DNA of 64,000 nt from Hyphomonadaceae bacterium (GTDB lineage Bacteria; Pseudomonadota; Alphaproteobacteria; Caulobacterales; Aquidulcibacteraceae), in NCBI GenBank assembly GCA_016791365.1, contig JAEUMT010000027.1, positions 307,446 through 371,445 of the forward strand. The letters run 5' to 3'. How positions within the stretch are numbered: position 1 is the stretch's first letter; each line of letters starts with the position of its first letter. Below the pieces are notes generated by a model that was not told where the DNA came from, did no database searches, and saw only the letters and a list, made by a program, of their open reading frames with translations. Shown piece after piece: positions 55,519 through 64,000 of this stretch. Position numbers and translations under genes: made by a program.

Positions 55519-56154
55519 CTAATTGCCGGCGTCAGGCGCACTCAGCATCAAACCGAATTCGCTGACGACAGGGTCGGCGGCGCGGATGGCGGGTTCGTTC
55601 GAGCCAAATTCCGTGTCGCCCATGGCGCTCACATTTTCCGGCCCGCGCGGCGTGAAACGCATCCGCGTGCTGCACCCGGGCACGGGGCTTTGCGCAAACG
55701 CGCCAAGCCCCCAATCGGAGACCCAGCCGCCATAATCCCAGCCAAAGCCCCAAAGCTTGAAGGGCATCACGTTGAGTCGTTCGATCTCGGCGATTGGCGT
55801 GCCGACCGTGAATCCGCCGGCGCCTTTCCATTGCGTGCCGATATTGTTGACGCTCACCGATGCAACCAAGGTGCGCGCCTCGTTCCACGTCACCACCAGG
55901 CGACGCGATGCATCATCGGCGAATACGACAGTCGCCTCGTAAGTCTCGCCTTCCGCGCCCGGCAAAGTCTGCGTCGTAACGTTCTCGGCGCCGAAGCGCT
56001 GTGCGAGCGCGTCGGGCGTCGTTGCCGCGAAATCGGCGCACGCGAGCACAAGTTCACGCGCGGTCGCGGCCTCGGGCGTCTCAGGCATATCCGCGCGCTG
56101 CCCGCAAGCCGCCAGCACAAAGGCGCAAGTCAAAAACAGAATGCGCGCTTTCAT
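55519..56154 (-). CDS. Hypothetical lipoprotein
   Basis: This 211-aa protein has signal MKARILFLTCAFVLAAC with lipobox LAAC, then a domain with TARELVLACADFAATTPDALAQRFGAENVTTQTL, a small beta domain (YEATVVFADDASRRLVVTW) and Trp-rich FKLWGFGWDYGGWVSDWGLG. It recalls alphaproteobacterial envelope proteins of unknown function. The stop of the dehydrogenase upstream lies 12 bases away on the same strand, so an operon is likely. Confidence 0.83.
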   Translation of the reverse strand: MKARILFLTCAFVLAACGQRADMPETPEAATARELVLACADFAATTPDALAQRFGAENVTTQTLPGAEGETYEATVVFADDASRRLVVTWNEARTLVASVSVNNIGTQWKGAGGFTVGTPIAEIERLNVMPFKLWGFGWDYGGWVSDWGLGAFAQSPVPGCSTRMRFTPRGPENVSAMGDTEFGSNEPAIRAADPVVSEFGLMLSAPDAGN

Positions 56155-56166
56155 GACATCGCCTTA

Positions 56167-57153
56167 TTAGAGCATCGCCGGAATGACACGGTCCGGCGGT
56201 TTGTGACCATCAGCGAACGTCTTGATGTTGATGATGACCTTCTCGCCCATATCGATGCGGCCCTCGATCGTGCCGGAGCCCATATGCGGCAGCAGCACGA
56301 CATTGGTCAGCTTCTTGAGCTTCGGATTGATCGCGGGTTCGTTCTCGAAAACGTCGAGGCCAGCGCCCGCCAGTTCGCCCTTCTCGAGCATCCGCGCGAG
56401 CGAGCCTTCGTCGATGACTTCGCCGCGCGCCGTGTTCACGATGTACGCGTGCGGCTTCAACAGCGCGAGCCGGCGCGAGGAGAGCAAGTGATACGTCGCC
56501 GGCGTGTGCGGGCAGTTCACCGACACGATGTCCATACGCGACAGCATCTGATCGAGACTATCCCAGTACGTCGCATCGAGTTCCGCCTCGATGTGCGCGG
56601 CCACCTTGCGGCGGTTGTGATAATGAATCTGCAGACCGAACGCCTTGGCGCGGCGCGCAACGGCCTGGCCGATGCGGCCCATGCCAATGATACCGAGACG
56701 CTTGCCAGTGATACGGCGCCCCATCATCCAGGTCGGCGACCAGCCGGTAAACTTGTCCTGCTCGATGATCTTCACGCCCTCGACGATCCGGCGCGGCACC
56801 GCAAGGATCAGCGCCATCGTCATGTCGGCCGTATCTTCGGTGAGAACGCCCGGCGTGTTGGTCACGGTGATGCCGCGCTGAACGGCGGTGGCGACATCGA
56901 TGTTGTCAACGCCTGCGCCGAATTGCGCGATCAATCGCAGCTGCTCACCGGCACGCGAAAGGATGCGGCTGTCAATGCGATCGGTGACCGTCGGCACCAG
57001 AACATCAGCGCGCTGGACGGCGGCGACAAGTTCCTCCGCCGTGAACGGCTTATCCTCATCGTTCAACTCAGCGTCGAACAATTCCTTGAGCCGCGTCTCA
57101 ACCGGATCCGGGAGACGGCGTGTCACGACGACTTTGAGCTGCTTAGACGACAT
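56167..57153 (-). CDS. D-2-hydroxyacid dehydrogenase (glyoxylate/hydroxypyruvate reductase-like)
   Basis: This 328-aa NAD(P)-dependent enzyme has the Rossmann motif LGIIGMGRIGQAVARRA (about 153-169), GRR in the linker, and FGAGVDNID near 78. The catalytic Arg is in NTARGEVIDE, the Glu in FENEPAIN and the His in LLPHMGSGT. This triad fits the D-isomer 2-hydroxyacid dehydrogenase family; motif wording is closest to glyoxylate/hydroxypyruvate reductases, but substrate is not certain. It is first of a two-gene minus-strand unit with the lipoprotein, divergent from the SH3 gene. Confidence 0.92.
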   Translation of the reverse strand: MSSKQLKVVVTRRLPDPVETRLKELFDAELNDEDKPFTAEELVAAVQRADVLVPTVTDRIDSRILSRAGEQLRLIAQFGAGVDNIDVATAVQRGITVTNTPGVLTEDTADMTMALILAVPRRIVEGVKIIEQDKFTGWSPTWMMGRRITGKRLGIIGMGRIGQAVARRAKAFGLQIHYHNRRKVAAHIEAELDATYWDSLDQMLSRMDIVSVNCPHTPATYHLLSSRRLALLKPHAYIVNTARGEVIDEGSLARMLEKGELAGAGLDVFENEPAINPKLKKLTNVVLLPHMGSGTIEGRIDMGEKVIINIKTFADGHKPPDRVIPAML

Positions 57154-57305
57154 TCAGCTTCCATAAACCACGCCGCGCCGGGCTCCAAGCGAGCGGGATA
57201 AACCCGGTGTTTAATCTAATTCTTAAGCCCGCTTTCACGGCGCCTCGGCAATAACCCGCCTTCCCTCCCGGCAAAGTGGAGGGGCATGAACAAAAGTTGG
57301 GGTCG

Positions 57306-57791
57306 ATGCGCAAAGGGATTAGCGCCGCACTGCTCGCGGCAGCCGCCTTGTTTTCGTTGAATTCAGCCACGGCCGATCAGCCGGAGCGGTTCATGAGCCT
57401 GCGCTCGGACGGCGTCGAGGGACGCCAAGGCCCCGGCGCCAACGAGCGCCTGCGCTGGCTCTATCAACGCACCGGTCTGCCGGTTCAGGTGCTGGCTGAG
57501 CGCAATGGCTGGAAGCAGGTTCGCGATCCGGCCGGCGACGAAGTATGGATGCGCAGCGAGGACCTCGACCCACGCCGCACGATCTACGTGCGCGAGCAAA
57601 CAGAATTGCGCCGCACCGCGCGCGAAAGCGGCCAGGTCGTCGCCTATCTCATGCCTGGCGTCATTGGCGCGGTTACAGGCTGCGACGGTGATTGGAGGCG
57701 AGTAGCTGTCGGCGGGCGCATCGGTTGGGCGCAGAATTCGTCGCTTTGGGGCGGTGCGTGCGAAGGCCTCGACACGCCAATTCGGCCCTAG
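57306..57791 (+). CDS. Secreted SH3-like domain protein
   Basis: This 161-aa protein has a Sec signal (MRKGISAALLAAAALFSLNSATA) and two SH3b-type repeats: RQGPGANERLRWLYQRTGLPVQVLAERNGW (two blocks) and RRTARESGQVVAYLMPGVIGAVTGCDGDW. WRRVAVGGRIGW completes the second. The pattern is that of the bacterial SH3 domain proteins of alphaproteobacteria (SH3_4/DUF1058), presumed to bind peptidoglycan. Start at ATG 57306. Divergent from the 2-hydroxyacid dehydrogenase. Confidence 0.9.
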   Translation: MRKGISAALLAAAALFSLNSATADQPERFMSLRSDGVEGRQGPGANERLRWLYQRTGLPVQVLAERNGWKQVRDPAGDEVWMRSEDLDPRRTIYVREQTELRRTARESGQVVAYLMPGVIGAVTGCDGDWRRVAVGGRIGWAQNSSLWGGACEGLDTPIRP

Positions 57792-57863
57792 CGGGAAACG
57801 CGTGGACACCGCCCGCCGCCGGGCTTCCCCTTAACCCTCACGTTTGTGTGGGCGGAGGGGTCC

Positions 57864-58403
57864 GTGCGTCAGTTCATCTTCATCAGCGTAGCCGCGCTCG
57901 CACTGAGCGCGTGTGAAACCATGCCGGCGGCGTTCGCGCAGAGCGGCCCAACCGCAACCGTCACGCCGGCGGCCGCGACCGCATCCAACACGCCCGGCCG
58001 CTTCACACCGCCACCGGAGCAACAGCTTCTTGAGCTCGAGCGCCAACTCTCAGCCACCGCACAAGACGCAGGCCTGGGCGGCGCTCTCGCGACCGTCATT
58101 CATCCCGACGGGATGGTCATCCGCCCGGGCGTCACGCTCACCGGCGCCGAAGAAATCGGCCGCGGCCTCGCGCCGCCGCCTGGCGCGGGTCCAATGTACT
58201 GGCAGCCGGACCGCGTCGAAGTCTCCGGCTCGGGCGATATGGGCATGACCAGCGGACGTTATGTCCAGGTGATGACCGGCGCCGAAGCGCAGCAGGGCCG
58301 CTACGTCGTCGTCTGGCGCCGCGATGAGGCCGGCGATTGGAAAGTCCTCACCGAAACCCGCATCCCTGACCCGCCGCGCGCCGCCGCCCCGCGCCGCCGC
58401 TAA
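57864..58403 (+). CDS. Lipoprotein with SnoaL/DUF4440-like domain
   Basis: This 179-aa protein starts at a GTG with GGAGGGGTCC upstream. The signal FIFISVAALALSAC has lipobox LSAC. After a Thr/Ala/Pro linker, LATVIHPDGMVIRPGVTLTGAEEI, GRYVQVM and GRYVVVWRRDEAGDWKVLTETRIPDP match the ketosteroid-isomerase-like fold of DUF4440. It is anchored in the envelope; ligand unknown. It lies 78 bases ahead of fabA. Confidence 0.82.
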   Translation: MRQFIFISVAALALSACETMPAAFAQSGPTATVTPAAATASNTPGRFTPPPEQQLLELERQLSATAQDAGLGGALATVIHPDGMVIRPGVTLTGAEEIGRGLAPPPGAGPMYWQPDRVEVSGSGDMGMTSGRYVQVMTGAEAQQGRYVVVWRRDEAGDWKVLTETRIPDPPRAAAPRRR

Positions 58404-58481
58404 GCCATCGCGCTTGCCTTGCCCCTGCCCCGTCCGGCCTGTAAGCCGGGCGGGAAATCCCCGTTTTTGCAGAGACAAAGC

Positions 58482-59015
58482 ATGACCGAGCGCCCCTCGT
58501 CGTATTCATACGAAGACCTGATCGCGTCCGGCGAGGGCCGCCTCCACGGCCCCGGAAACGCGCAGCTGCCGCTGCCGCCCATGCTCATGTTCGACCGCAT
58601 CACCAAGATGACAGCCGAAGGCGGCGACCACGGCAAAGGCGTTTTCGTCGCCGAATACGACATCACGCCAGAACGCTGGTTCTTCGAATGCCATTTCCGC
58701 GGCGATCCGGTGATGCCCGGCTGCCTTGGCCTCGACGCCATGTGGCAGCTCACCGGTTTCTACATGGCCTGGGCCGGCTCACCTGGGCGCGGCCGCGCGC
58801 TCGGAGTCGGAGAAGTCGAGTTCCGTGGTCAGATCACGCCGAACACCAAGCTCGTGACCTACGAAATCCACCCCAAACGCGTCATCCAGCGCAAGCTGCA
58901 CATGATCGTCGCCGACGGGGTCACCAAGGCCGATGGCGTCACCATCTATACGGCCAAGGATCTCAAGGTTGGACTGTTCTCGCCGGAACAGCTTGAAGCG
59001 CAGATGAAGTCGTAA
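58482..59015 (+). CDS. fabA: 3-hydroxydecanoyl-ACP dehydratase/isomerase
   Basis: This 177-aa enzyme makes cis-3-decenoyl-ACP, the branch point to unsaturated fatty acids. It has the hotdog fold with [12 protein letters not shown], catalytic H71 in [22 protein letters not shown] and D85, and [13 protein letters not shown]. Length is the family's usual. The [13 protein letters not shown] start is typical. It is followed by fabB 12 bases later, the standard fabA-fabB pair of alpha- and gammaproteobacteria. Confidence 0.98.
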   Translation: MTERPSSYSYEDLIASGEGRLHGPGNAQLPLPPMLMFDRITKMTAEGGDHGKGVFVAEYDITPERWFFECHFRGDPVMPGCLGLDAMWQLTGFYMAWAGSPGRGRALGVGEVEFRGQITPNTKLVTYEIHPKRVIQRKLHMIVADGVTKADGVTIYTAKDLKVGLFSPEQLEAQMKS

Positions 59016-59027
59016 GGAGCAGAGCCC

Positions 59028-60242
59028 ATGCGTCGCGTCGTCGTCACCGGAATGGGGATCGTCTCCTCGATCGGCAACAATACGCAGGAAGTGCTCGCGA
59101 GCCTCCGCGAAGCCAAAAGCGGCATCAGCTCCGCGCCAGAATACGCCGACAAAGGCATGCGCAGCCAGGTGCACGGTCAGCCGAGCGTGAAGCCGGAAGA
59201 CGTCGTCGATAAGCGCAACATGCGGTTCATGGGTGAAGGCTCGGGCTGGAATTTCATCGCCATGGAGCAGGCGATCCAGGACGCAGGCCTGACGCCGGAA
59301 GAAGTCTCCAACCCGCGCACCGGCATCATCATGGGCTCAGGCGGGCCCTCCGCGCGCGCGATCGTTCAGGCAGCGGACACCGCGCGTGAAAAAGGCGCCA
59401 GGCGCGTCGGGCCGTTCGCCGTGCCGAAAGCCATGAGCTCGACCGCGAGCGCAACGCTCGCGACGCCGTTCGAGATCAAGGGCATCAATTATTCGATCAG
59501 CTCCGCCTGCGCGACCAGCGCCCACTGCATCGGCGACGCCTACGAGCAAATCCAGAACGGCAAACAAGACATCATGTTCGCGGGCGGCAGCGAAGAATTG
59601 GATTGGACACTGTCAGTGCTGTTCGACGCCATGGGCGCAATGAGCACCAAATATAACGAAACCCCAGGAAAAGCCTCGCGCGCCTACGACAAGAACCGCG
59701 ACGGCTTCGTCATCGCCGGCGGCGCCGGCGTGCTGGTTCTGGAAGAATATCAACGCGCCAAGAAGCGCGGCGCCAAAATCTACGCGGAAGTCGCCGGCTA
59801 CGGCGCGACCAGCGACGGCCACGACATGGTCGCGCCGTCCGGTGAAGGCGCGGCGCGCTGCATGAGGATGGCGATGCGCTACCTCGATCGCCCGGTCGAT
59901 TATCTCAATACCCATGGCACCTCGACCCCGGTCGGCGATCTCAAGGAGATGGAAGCTGTCCGCGAAGTGTTCGGCGCCAAGCCGCCGCTCATCTCCAGCA
60001 CCAAGTCCCTCACCGGCCACTCGCTCGGCGCGGCAGGCGTGCAGGAAGCGATCTATTCGATCCTGATGCTCAATAACGGCTTTGCCTGCGAAAGCGCGCA
60101 CATCGAAGAACTCGATCCGGCGTTCGAAGATCTGCCGATCCTGCGCAAGCGCGAGGACCGCGAACTCAATTGCGTGCTGTCGAATTCTTTCGGTTTCGGC
60201 GGCACCAACGCGACCTTGGCATTCACACGCGTCGCCGCTTAA
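59028..60242 (+). CDS. fabB: 3-oxoacyl-ACP synthase I
   Basis: This 404-aa condensing enzyme elongates unsaturated acyl-ACP. The thiolase fold has catalytic C161 in [15 protein letters not shown]296 in [11 protein letters not shown] and H331 in [12 protein letters not shown]. The C-terminal [12 protein letters not shown] block is intact. [17 protein letters not shown] opens it. The fabA-fabB pairing distinguishes it from fabF. It is followed by a short hairpin repeat and a convergent NUDIX gene. Confidence 0.97.
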   Translation: MRRVVVTGMGIVSSIGNNTQEVLASLREAKSGISSAPEYADKGMRSQVHGQPSVKPEDVVDKRNMRFMGEGSGWNFIAMEQAIQDAGLTPEEVSNPRTGIIMGSGGPSARAIVQAADTAREKGARRVGPFAVPKAMSSTASATLATPFEIKGINYSISSACATSAHCIGDAYEQIQNGKQDIMFAGGSEELDWTLSVLFDAMGAMSTKYNETPGKASRAYDKNRDGFVIAGGAGVLVLEEYQRAKKRGAKIYAEVAGYGATSDGHDMVAPSGEGAARCMRMAMRYLDRPVDYLNTHGTSTPVGDLKEMEAVREVFGAKPPLISSTKSLTGHSLGAAGVQEAIYSILMLNNGFACESAHIEELDPAFEDLPILRKREDRELNCVLSNSFGFGGTNATLAFTRVAA

Positions 60243-60248
60243 CGCCTC

Positions 60249-60275
60249 TATGGAGCGCGGGCGTCCCCGCCCGCA
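60249..60275. repeat. Short GC-rich hairpin related to the dispersed palindromes
   Basis: TATGGAGCGCGGGCGTCCCC opens the element; GCGGGCG (60257-60263) pairs with CGCCCGC (60268-60274) around a 4-base loop. The TATGGA-CG-GGCGTC start matches the arms at 11538 and 38352. It lies between convergent fabB and the NUDIX gene and may act as a terminator. Confidence 0.65.
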
Positions 60276-60293
60276 TTCTTTCGTAGCGACTTC

Positions 60294-60746
60294 CTAGCTC
60301 GCGCGAACAAAAGCGCTTGACGCGGCGACTGGCGCTTCAACGCTGACCGCTTCGCGGATCAGCGCGCTGAGTTCGTCATTGGCGGCCAGGCGGCACGCGA
60401 TCTCAGGTGAAAACCAGGCCCGCTTGCGCTGCTCGCGCTCCGGCCAATCCCAGGCGACATCTTCCACGTGAAGGGCGAACGCGGTCACCTGCAAGAACGT
60501 GCGGTTCTTCTTCGTGCGCTTCCAATATTCAAACACGCCAATCGAAAACGGTTCGATCCGTCCACGCACGCCGGCTTCTTCGAACGCTTCACGCGCCGCG
60601 CATTCCGCACCGGGCGATTCCGCCAGCGGCCAGCCCTTCGGGATCGTCCAGCGTCCCGTGCCGCGCGTTGTGATGAGCAGCACTTCTGGACGTCCGTTTG
60701 TCCAACGGATCGGAATGGCTCCGACTTGAGAAGTGACCCCGCTCAT
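60294..60746 (-). CDS. NUDIX hydrolase (DIPP-like)
   Basis: This 150-aa protein has the NUDIX box PKGWPLAESPGAECAAREAFEEAGV (in two blocks), with REAFEEAG carrying the metal-binding glutamates. The preceding RGTGRWTIPKG fits the diphosphoinositol-polyphosphate/Ap4A-type NUDIX group, for which PKG is diagnostic. The substrate in bacteria is probably a dinucleoside polyphosphate or similar. Start at MSGVTSQVG is preferred; an ATG 54 bases upstream is possible. Confidence 0.9.
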   Translation of the reverse strand: MSGVTSQVGAIPIRWTNGRPEVLLITTRGTGRWTIPKGWPLAESPGAECAAREAFEEAGVRGRIEPFSIGVFEYWKRTKKNRTFLQVTAFALHVEDVAWDWPEREQRKRAWFSPEIACRLAANDELSALIREAVSVEAPVAASSAFVRAS

Positions 60747-61000
60747 GGCTGCGAAAAACTTACCCGGGTTAATTTCTGTGAACGGCATTGCGCCGGACAA
60801 CGCCCAAGCCTCATTCCGGTTTCAGCTCAACACGAGACGAAATTGGCGCAATGCTGTGACGTCGGCAGTTGGCTAGCACAATCAGCTTAAAGCTTAGCGA
60901 AGCCAGCCCCCGGCGCTTGGCGCCGCCTAACGCGCGACCTCGCTTGCGTTCGCACGCCGTCGCGTCAAGCTCTCCGCCGGCGGCATGCGGGGGCAGAGCC

Positions 61001-61702
61001 ATGAGCGCACTGGTTGAATTGAAACGCGGCGGCGGCGATCAGGTTTTTATCTGGTTCATGGTCGGCATGTGCGCCTTCCTGATCGCAATGTTCGGCTTCG
61101 CCGGCTGGGCCGTGTTTGACGAGGACCCGGAGATCGGCGCCGTCCTCATCGCCTTCGCGCTGCCCTTCGTCGGTCTCGGCTATTACGTCTATCGCGAAGC
61201 CGTCGCCCGCTCACTCACGCGGATCGCCATCAACTGGCAGACACTCGAACTGCGTTTGCCGCGTGAACGCGGCTACGTTCCGCAAGAGAAGATCGACACC
61301 GCGATCCCCCTCGCCTCGATCAAAGCCATCGAAAGCCGCGCCGAATCCTACCGCCAGATCGGCACAACCGCTTTGCAATTCGCCTACTCACTTGTGCTCG
61401 AAGACGGCCGCCGCATTTTCCTCGGCGCGGACCGGCGCTTTCTCACGCCCTATTTTCAGAACGCCGCCGGCATCATTTCGAACAACATCAAATCGCCGAT
61501 CCGCGATCTCGGCCTCGTTGACGGAAATCCCGGCTTCCTGCTCGTCACCGGCCAAAGCGCGCCGCCATGGGACGCCGCGCCGGTCCCGCCCGCGACCATG
61601 CGGAAACGCTTCAAAGATGAAGCGAGCGGATGGCGCATTGCGTGGCTGATCACCAGCGCAGCGCTCGCCATCGGTATGATAGCGCGCGCCTTCGGCAGCT
61701 GA
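61001..61702 (+). CDS. Hypothetical two-domain membrane protein
   Basis: This 233-aa protein has two adjacent helices near the N-terminus (VFIWFMVGMCAFLIAMFGFAG and IGAVLIAFALPFVGLGYYVY). A soluble beta-rich segment (TLELRLPRERGYVPQEKI, IPLASIKAIESRAESYRQIGT, DGRRIFLGADRRFLTPYF) resembles PH-like membrane-associated domains. A C-terminal helix follows. No family is recognised with confidence. CGGGGGCAG precedes the ATG at 61001. Confidence 0.8.
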   Translation: MSALVELKRGGGDQVFIWFMVGMCAFLIAMFGFAGWAVFDEDPEIGAVLIAFALPFVGLGYYVYREAVARSLTRIAINWQTLELRLPRERGYVPQEKIDTAIPLASIKAIESRAESYRQIGTTALQFAYSLVLEDGRRIFLGADRRFLTPYFQNAAGIISNNIKSPIRDLGLVDGNPGFLLVTGQSAPPWDAAPVPPATMRKRFKDEASGWRIAWLITSAALAIGMIARAFGS

Positions 61703-61762
61703 CGCGGCGGCAGTTAAATCAGGACGGGGAACTTCGCGTCCCACGCGCCGTTCTCCCGCGCC

Positions 61763-61924
61763 ATGTTTGACTGCACCGACATCACCGAAATCGAAATCGT
61801 CCGCTACGAAGTGTCCGACGACGGCGTCACCTGGCGCCCGTACGATCCGGCGCGCGACACCAGCGGGCTTCTCCACACGCGCATGTTCTTCGCCGATGAA
61901 ACGCCGGAACTGGCGCGCGCTTAA
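61763..61924 (+). CDS. Small 53-aa protein of unknown function
   Basis: The frame reads MFDCTDITEIEIVRYEVSDD, then GVTWRPYDPARDTSGLL and ends ADETPELARA. Codon use and amino-acid pattern (acidic, with strand-like IEIVRYEV) look coding. It lies between two same-strand genes, 36 bases before the PNPOx-like gene. The product is too short for a family call. Confidence 0.6.
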   Translation: MFDCTDITEIEIVRYEVSDDGVTWRPYDPARDTSGLLHTRMFFADETPELARA

Positions 61925-61960
61925 CGCCGTTCGCTTCCCACACAGGAAGGGACGCAAACC

Positions 61961-62443
61961 ATGCCGAGCGACAGCGAAATCAAAGCCAAATTCTGGAAGC
62001 ACCTGAAGTCCGACATGACCATCATGCTCGGCGTCGAGGGATCAGGCGAAGCGCAACCGATGACGGCGCAGCTCGACGGCGACAAAGAAAGCGGCCCGAT
62101 CTGGTTCTTCACCTCGAAAGAAACCGACCTCGTCAGGAACATCGGCGCCGGCGCGCCGGGCGAGGCCTATTTCGCCTCGAAAGGGCACGACCTTTTCGCC
62201 GGCGTCAGTGGCGATCTCTCCCTCAGCACCGATCGCGCGACCATCGAACGCCTCTGGAATCCTTTCGTCGCCGCATGGTTCGAAGGCAAGGATGATCCGA
62301 AAATCCAGCTCATCCGCTTCGATGCCCAACACGCCCACATCTGGCTCAACGAGAACAGCATGTTCGCAGGCGTGAAGATGCTGCTCGGGAGCGACCCGAA
62401 GCAGGACTACAAAGATAAAGTCGCTGACGTGCCGCTAAGCTAA
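61961..62443 (+). CDS. Pyridoxamine 5'-phosphate oxidase-like FMN-binding protein
   Basis: This 160-aa protein has KFWKHLKSDMTIMLGVEGSGEAQPMTAQL, then GPIWFFTSKETDLVRNI, EAYFASKGHDLFAGVSGDLSLSTD and IERLWNPFVAAWFEGKDDPKIQLIRF. This is the split-barrel flavin fold of the general-stress-protein-26-like group. True PNP oxidase activity is unlikely without the PLP-phosphate motif. Its 3' end overlaps the convergent MFS gene by 4 bases. Confidence 0.9.
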   Translation: MPSDSEIKAKFWKHLKSDMTIMLGVEGSGEAQPMTAQLDGDKESGPIWFFTSKETDLVRNIGAGAPGEAYFASKGHDLFAGVSGDLSLSTDRATIERLWNPFVAAWFEGKDDPKIQLIRFDAQHAHIWLNENSMFAGVKMLLGSDPKQDYKDKVADVPLS

Positions 62444-63786
62444 TCGCGCAACTTCGCGCGCCACAACGTGGCGGCCAACAGCAACGATACGACCGACGAG
62501 CCGAGCCAGAACCAAATGGCCGGCTCGAAGTCATATACGCGATCGGCGCCTGCCATGTGCGAATGCTGCTCCAGCAGCGCGCCGGAAACATTCTCCTGCA
62601 GCGCCGCGCCCAGATACGAGAAAATCCCGATCACGCCCATCGCCGCGCCCGTCGCGCGCTTGGGACAAATATCGACCGCGAACAAACCGCCAAGCGACGC
62701 CACCAATCCCGCGAGCCCCAATCCAAACAGGATCATGCCCGCGATCAAGGTCGGCATGTTCGCCGGCCCAAAGAAGATCAGCGCCAGGCCGATGATCTCG
62801 CACACGCCGAAGATCAAATTCGCCGGCGGGCGCCGCGCGCCGAACCACTTGTCACTGATCCAGCCATAGCCGACCGAGCCAAGAATCCCCGCCAGCGTCG
62901 AAACCATCAGCATCGTGCCGGACGCGACTTCGTCAAACCCGCGCGCTTCCTGCAAATAAAGCGGCCCCCACGAATTGATGGCGTAGCGCGTCACGTAATT
63001 CGCCGCGCTCGAAAGCCCCAATATCCAGATCGTGGGATAGCTCAGCACCGAGAACTGCAGCGCTATCCTGCCCTTCGATTTGTTCTCATCGCTTTCGGCA
63101 ACGTGGTCGTTCTTCCAATCCGCGACCGCCGGCAGTCCCATCGTGCGCGGCCGGTCGCGCATCAGCGCGTACATCATCACCGCCGTCGCCAACCCAATCG
63201 CCGCCGGCACGAAATAGCCGAACCGCCAGCCAAGCGTCGCCACCGCCCAGCCGATCGCGAAGAACGTCAGCCCCTCGCCGAACGAGTGCGACGTGATCCA
63301 AATCCCGTAATTGCGCCCGCGCTCACGATTGGAGAACCAGCTCGACAGCGCCACAACACTCCCCGGCGCGCCAAACCCCTGAAACCATCCGTTCACACCC
63401 CACAGGATCGCCGCCATCAACACCGTGTCGGCAAATCCCATCCCGAAATTGCAGAGCGCCGACATGGCAAAACCAAGCGGCAGAAACGTCCGCATGTTGG
63501 CATGATCCGCGAGGAAGCCGTTCGTCAGCTTGCCGAGCGCGTACGTGTAAAAAAACGCCGAGCCGATCAACCCAAACTGCGCCGGCGTGAAAACACCCGC
63601 ATCGATCATCGACGGCTTCACCAGCCCGATCGCCAGCCGGCACGTATAGATCAGCCCATAGCCAAGCGTGATCGCCAGCAGCACGCGCCAGCGATAGCGC
63701 TTATAAAGCGCGTCGATCTCGCTCTGGCTTTCCCGCAACGGCGCATCCGCCGCCGTCGCAAACGCGCCAAGCACTCGTCCAATCAC
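62440..63786 (-). CDS. MFS transporter of the organophosphate:phosphate antiporter (GlpT/UhpT) type
   Basis: This 448-aa protein has about 12 helices, with the central cytoplasmic loop around 225-245 (MRDRPRTMGLPAVADWKN). YKRYRWRVLLAITLGYGLIYTCRLAIGLVKPSMID is the OPA-family opening (W-R, Y-R-x-x-x-x-x-KP). GVNGWFQGFGAPGSVVALSSWFSNRERGRNYGIW is the second signature. OPA transporters exchange phosphate for glycerol-3-phosphate or hexose phosphate; substrate not assigned. It stands alone and is divergent from the tRNA. Confidence 0.9.
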   Translation of the reverse strand: MIGRVLGAFATAADAPLRESQSEIDALYKRYRWRVLLAITLGYGLIYTCRLAIGLVKPSMIDAGVFTPAQFGLIGSAFFYTYALGKLTNGFLADHANMRTFLPLGFAMSALCNFGMGFADTVLMAAILWGVNGWFQGFGAPGSVVALSSWFSNRERGRNYGIWITSHSFGEGLTFFAIGWAVATLGWRFGYFVPAAIGLATAVMMYALMRDRPRTMGLPAVADWKNDHVAESDENKSKGRIALQFSVLSYPTIWILGLSSAANYVTRYAINSWGPLYLQEARGFDEVASGTMLMVSTLAGILGSVGYGWISDKWFGARRPPANLIFGVCEIIGLALIFFGPANMPTLIAGMILFGLGLAGLVASLGGLFAVDICPKRATGAAMGVIGIFSYLGAALQENVSGALLEQHSHMAGADRVYDFEPAIWFWLGSSVVSLLLAATLWRAKLRD

Positions 63787-63866
63787 GCCCCGCCCCTTTT
63801 GTTTCGGGCGACCTTAACGCATGGATGAATTGTGAGAAGGACAGCCTTGAAGCCTACCGAGCCCGG

Positions 63867-63896
63867 TTGACGCTATGGCGGCGCACGCCCTATATC
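63867..63896 (+). promoter_or_regulatory. Candidate promoter of tRNA-Ala
   Basis: TTGACG (63867-63872), an 18-base spacer and TATATC (63891-63896) lie 16 bases before the tRNA 5' end. A strong sigma70 match by eye. Confidence 0.75.
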
Positions 63897-63912
63897 GCGC
63901 CTCCCACTGGAC

Positions 63913-63988
63913 GGGCCCGTAGCTCAGCTGGGAGAGCGCTGCGTTCGCAATGCAGAGGTCAGGAGTTCGATCCTCCTCGGGTCCACCA
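63913..63988 (+). tRNA. tRNA-Ala (anticodon CGC)
   Basis: This 76-base gene folds as a cloverleaf. The acceptor GGGCCCG pairs with CGGGTCC including the G3-U70 wobble that identifies alanine tRNA. The D arm has AGCTCAGCTGGGAGAGCG. The anticodon stem is CTGCG/TGCAG with loop TTCGCAA, giving anticodon CGC (reads GCG). The T arm has GGTCAGGAGTTCGATCCTCC, with the GTTCGA-type T-loop. The 3' CCA is encoded. Confidence 0.97.
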
Positions 63989-64000
63989 TCCTTCGCGGCG

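Noticed and set aside
55690..57201. 503-codon plus-strand open frame opposite the 2-hydroxyacid dehydrogenase and lipoprotein genes
   Set aside because: Arg-rich translation without recognisable motifs; both opposite genes have clear family signatures.
62557..63828. 423-codon plus-strand open frame opposite the MFS transporter
   Set aside because: Extremely Arg/His/Pro/Gln-rich product; the transporter on the other strand is unambiguous.
63913..63988. Integration site of a mobile element at tRNA-Ala
   Set aside because: No integrase or repeated tRNA 3' end is visible in the window; the element would have to lie to the right.

Overview
The window is GC-rich chromosomal DNA from an alphaproteobacterium, most likely a Caulobacterales or Hyphomonadaceae-type organism. 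The evidence is gene content and order: dnaA next to rpsT, then enoyl-CoA hydratase, mutM, and a divergent ubiE-ubiB-coaBC run followed by dut. dnaN-recF-gyrB lie beside it, and a fabA-fabB pair and a ZnuD-like TonB receptor are also present. It is core chromosome near the replication-gene cluster, with only a small accessory patch. No prophage, integrase, transposase or CRISPR array is visible.

Layout. 1-9 kb: succinate dehydrogenase, unusually split. sdhC-sdhD-sdhA with two trailing genes is on the minus strand at 5.5-9.0 kb. sdhB sits about 5 kb away behind creD, and overlaps the start of a GH1 beta-glucosidase cut by the window edge. 9-25 kb: housekeeping and metabolic genes, including a DUF885 peptidase, mesaconyl-CoA hydratase-like and CitE-like lyase genes with a GIY-YIG gene between them, pyridoxal kinase, a serine hydrolase, a DUF2029 membrane enzyme, a PPP-type phosphatase with RarD and GNAT genes, asd, rpmA-rplU, DDAH and a WYL regulator. 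25-28 kb: the accessory patch, with a frameshifted small HTH-like gene, an OLD-type ATPase/TOPRIM nuclease of clearly lower G+C, and an orphan 113-aa protein next to gyrB. 28-37 kb: replication cluster on the minus strand (dnaA, dnaN, recF, then a P450 and an ExoD gene, then gyrB), with rpsT upstream of dnaA.

37-47 kb: enoyl-CoA hydratase, mutM, ubiquinone genes ubiE-ubiB, coaBC, dut, a MoeB/ThiF-like E1 enzyme and small envelope proteins. 47-54 kb: PhoD phosphatase, GH13 glucosidase, and a probable zinc-responsive locus with a Zur-like palindrome upstream of a His/Cys-containing protein and a ZnuD-type receptor. 54-64 kb: PPK2, a 2-hydroxyacid dehydrogenase, fabA-fabB for unsaturated fatty acids, a NUDIX enzyme, a PNPOx-like protein, an OPA-type MFS transporter and tRNA-Ala(CGC).

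Genes are densely packed, with many 1-4 nt ATGA/GTGA/TGATG overlaps that indicate translationally coupled operons. Several short inverted-repeat families recur between genes and often lie between convergent gene ends. All functional calls come from reading motifs and gene order; no database search was possible.
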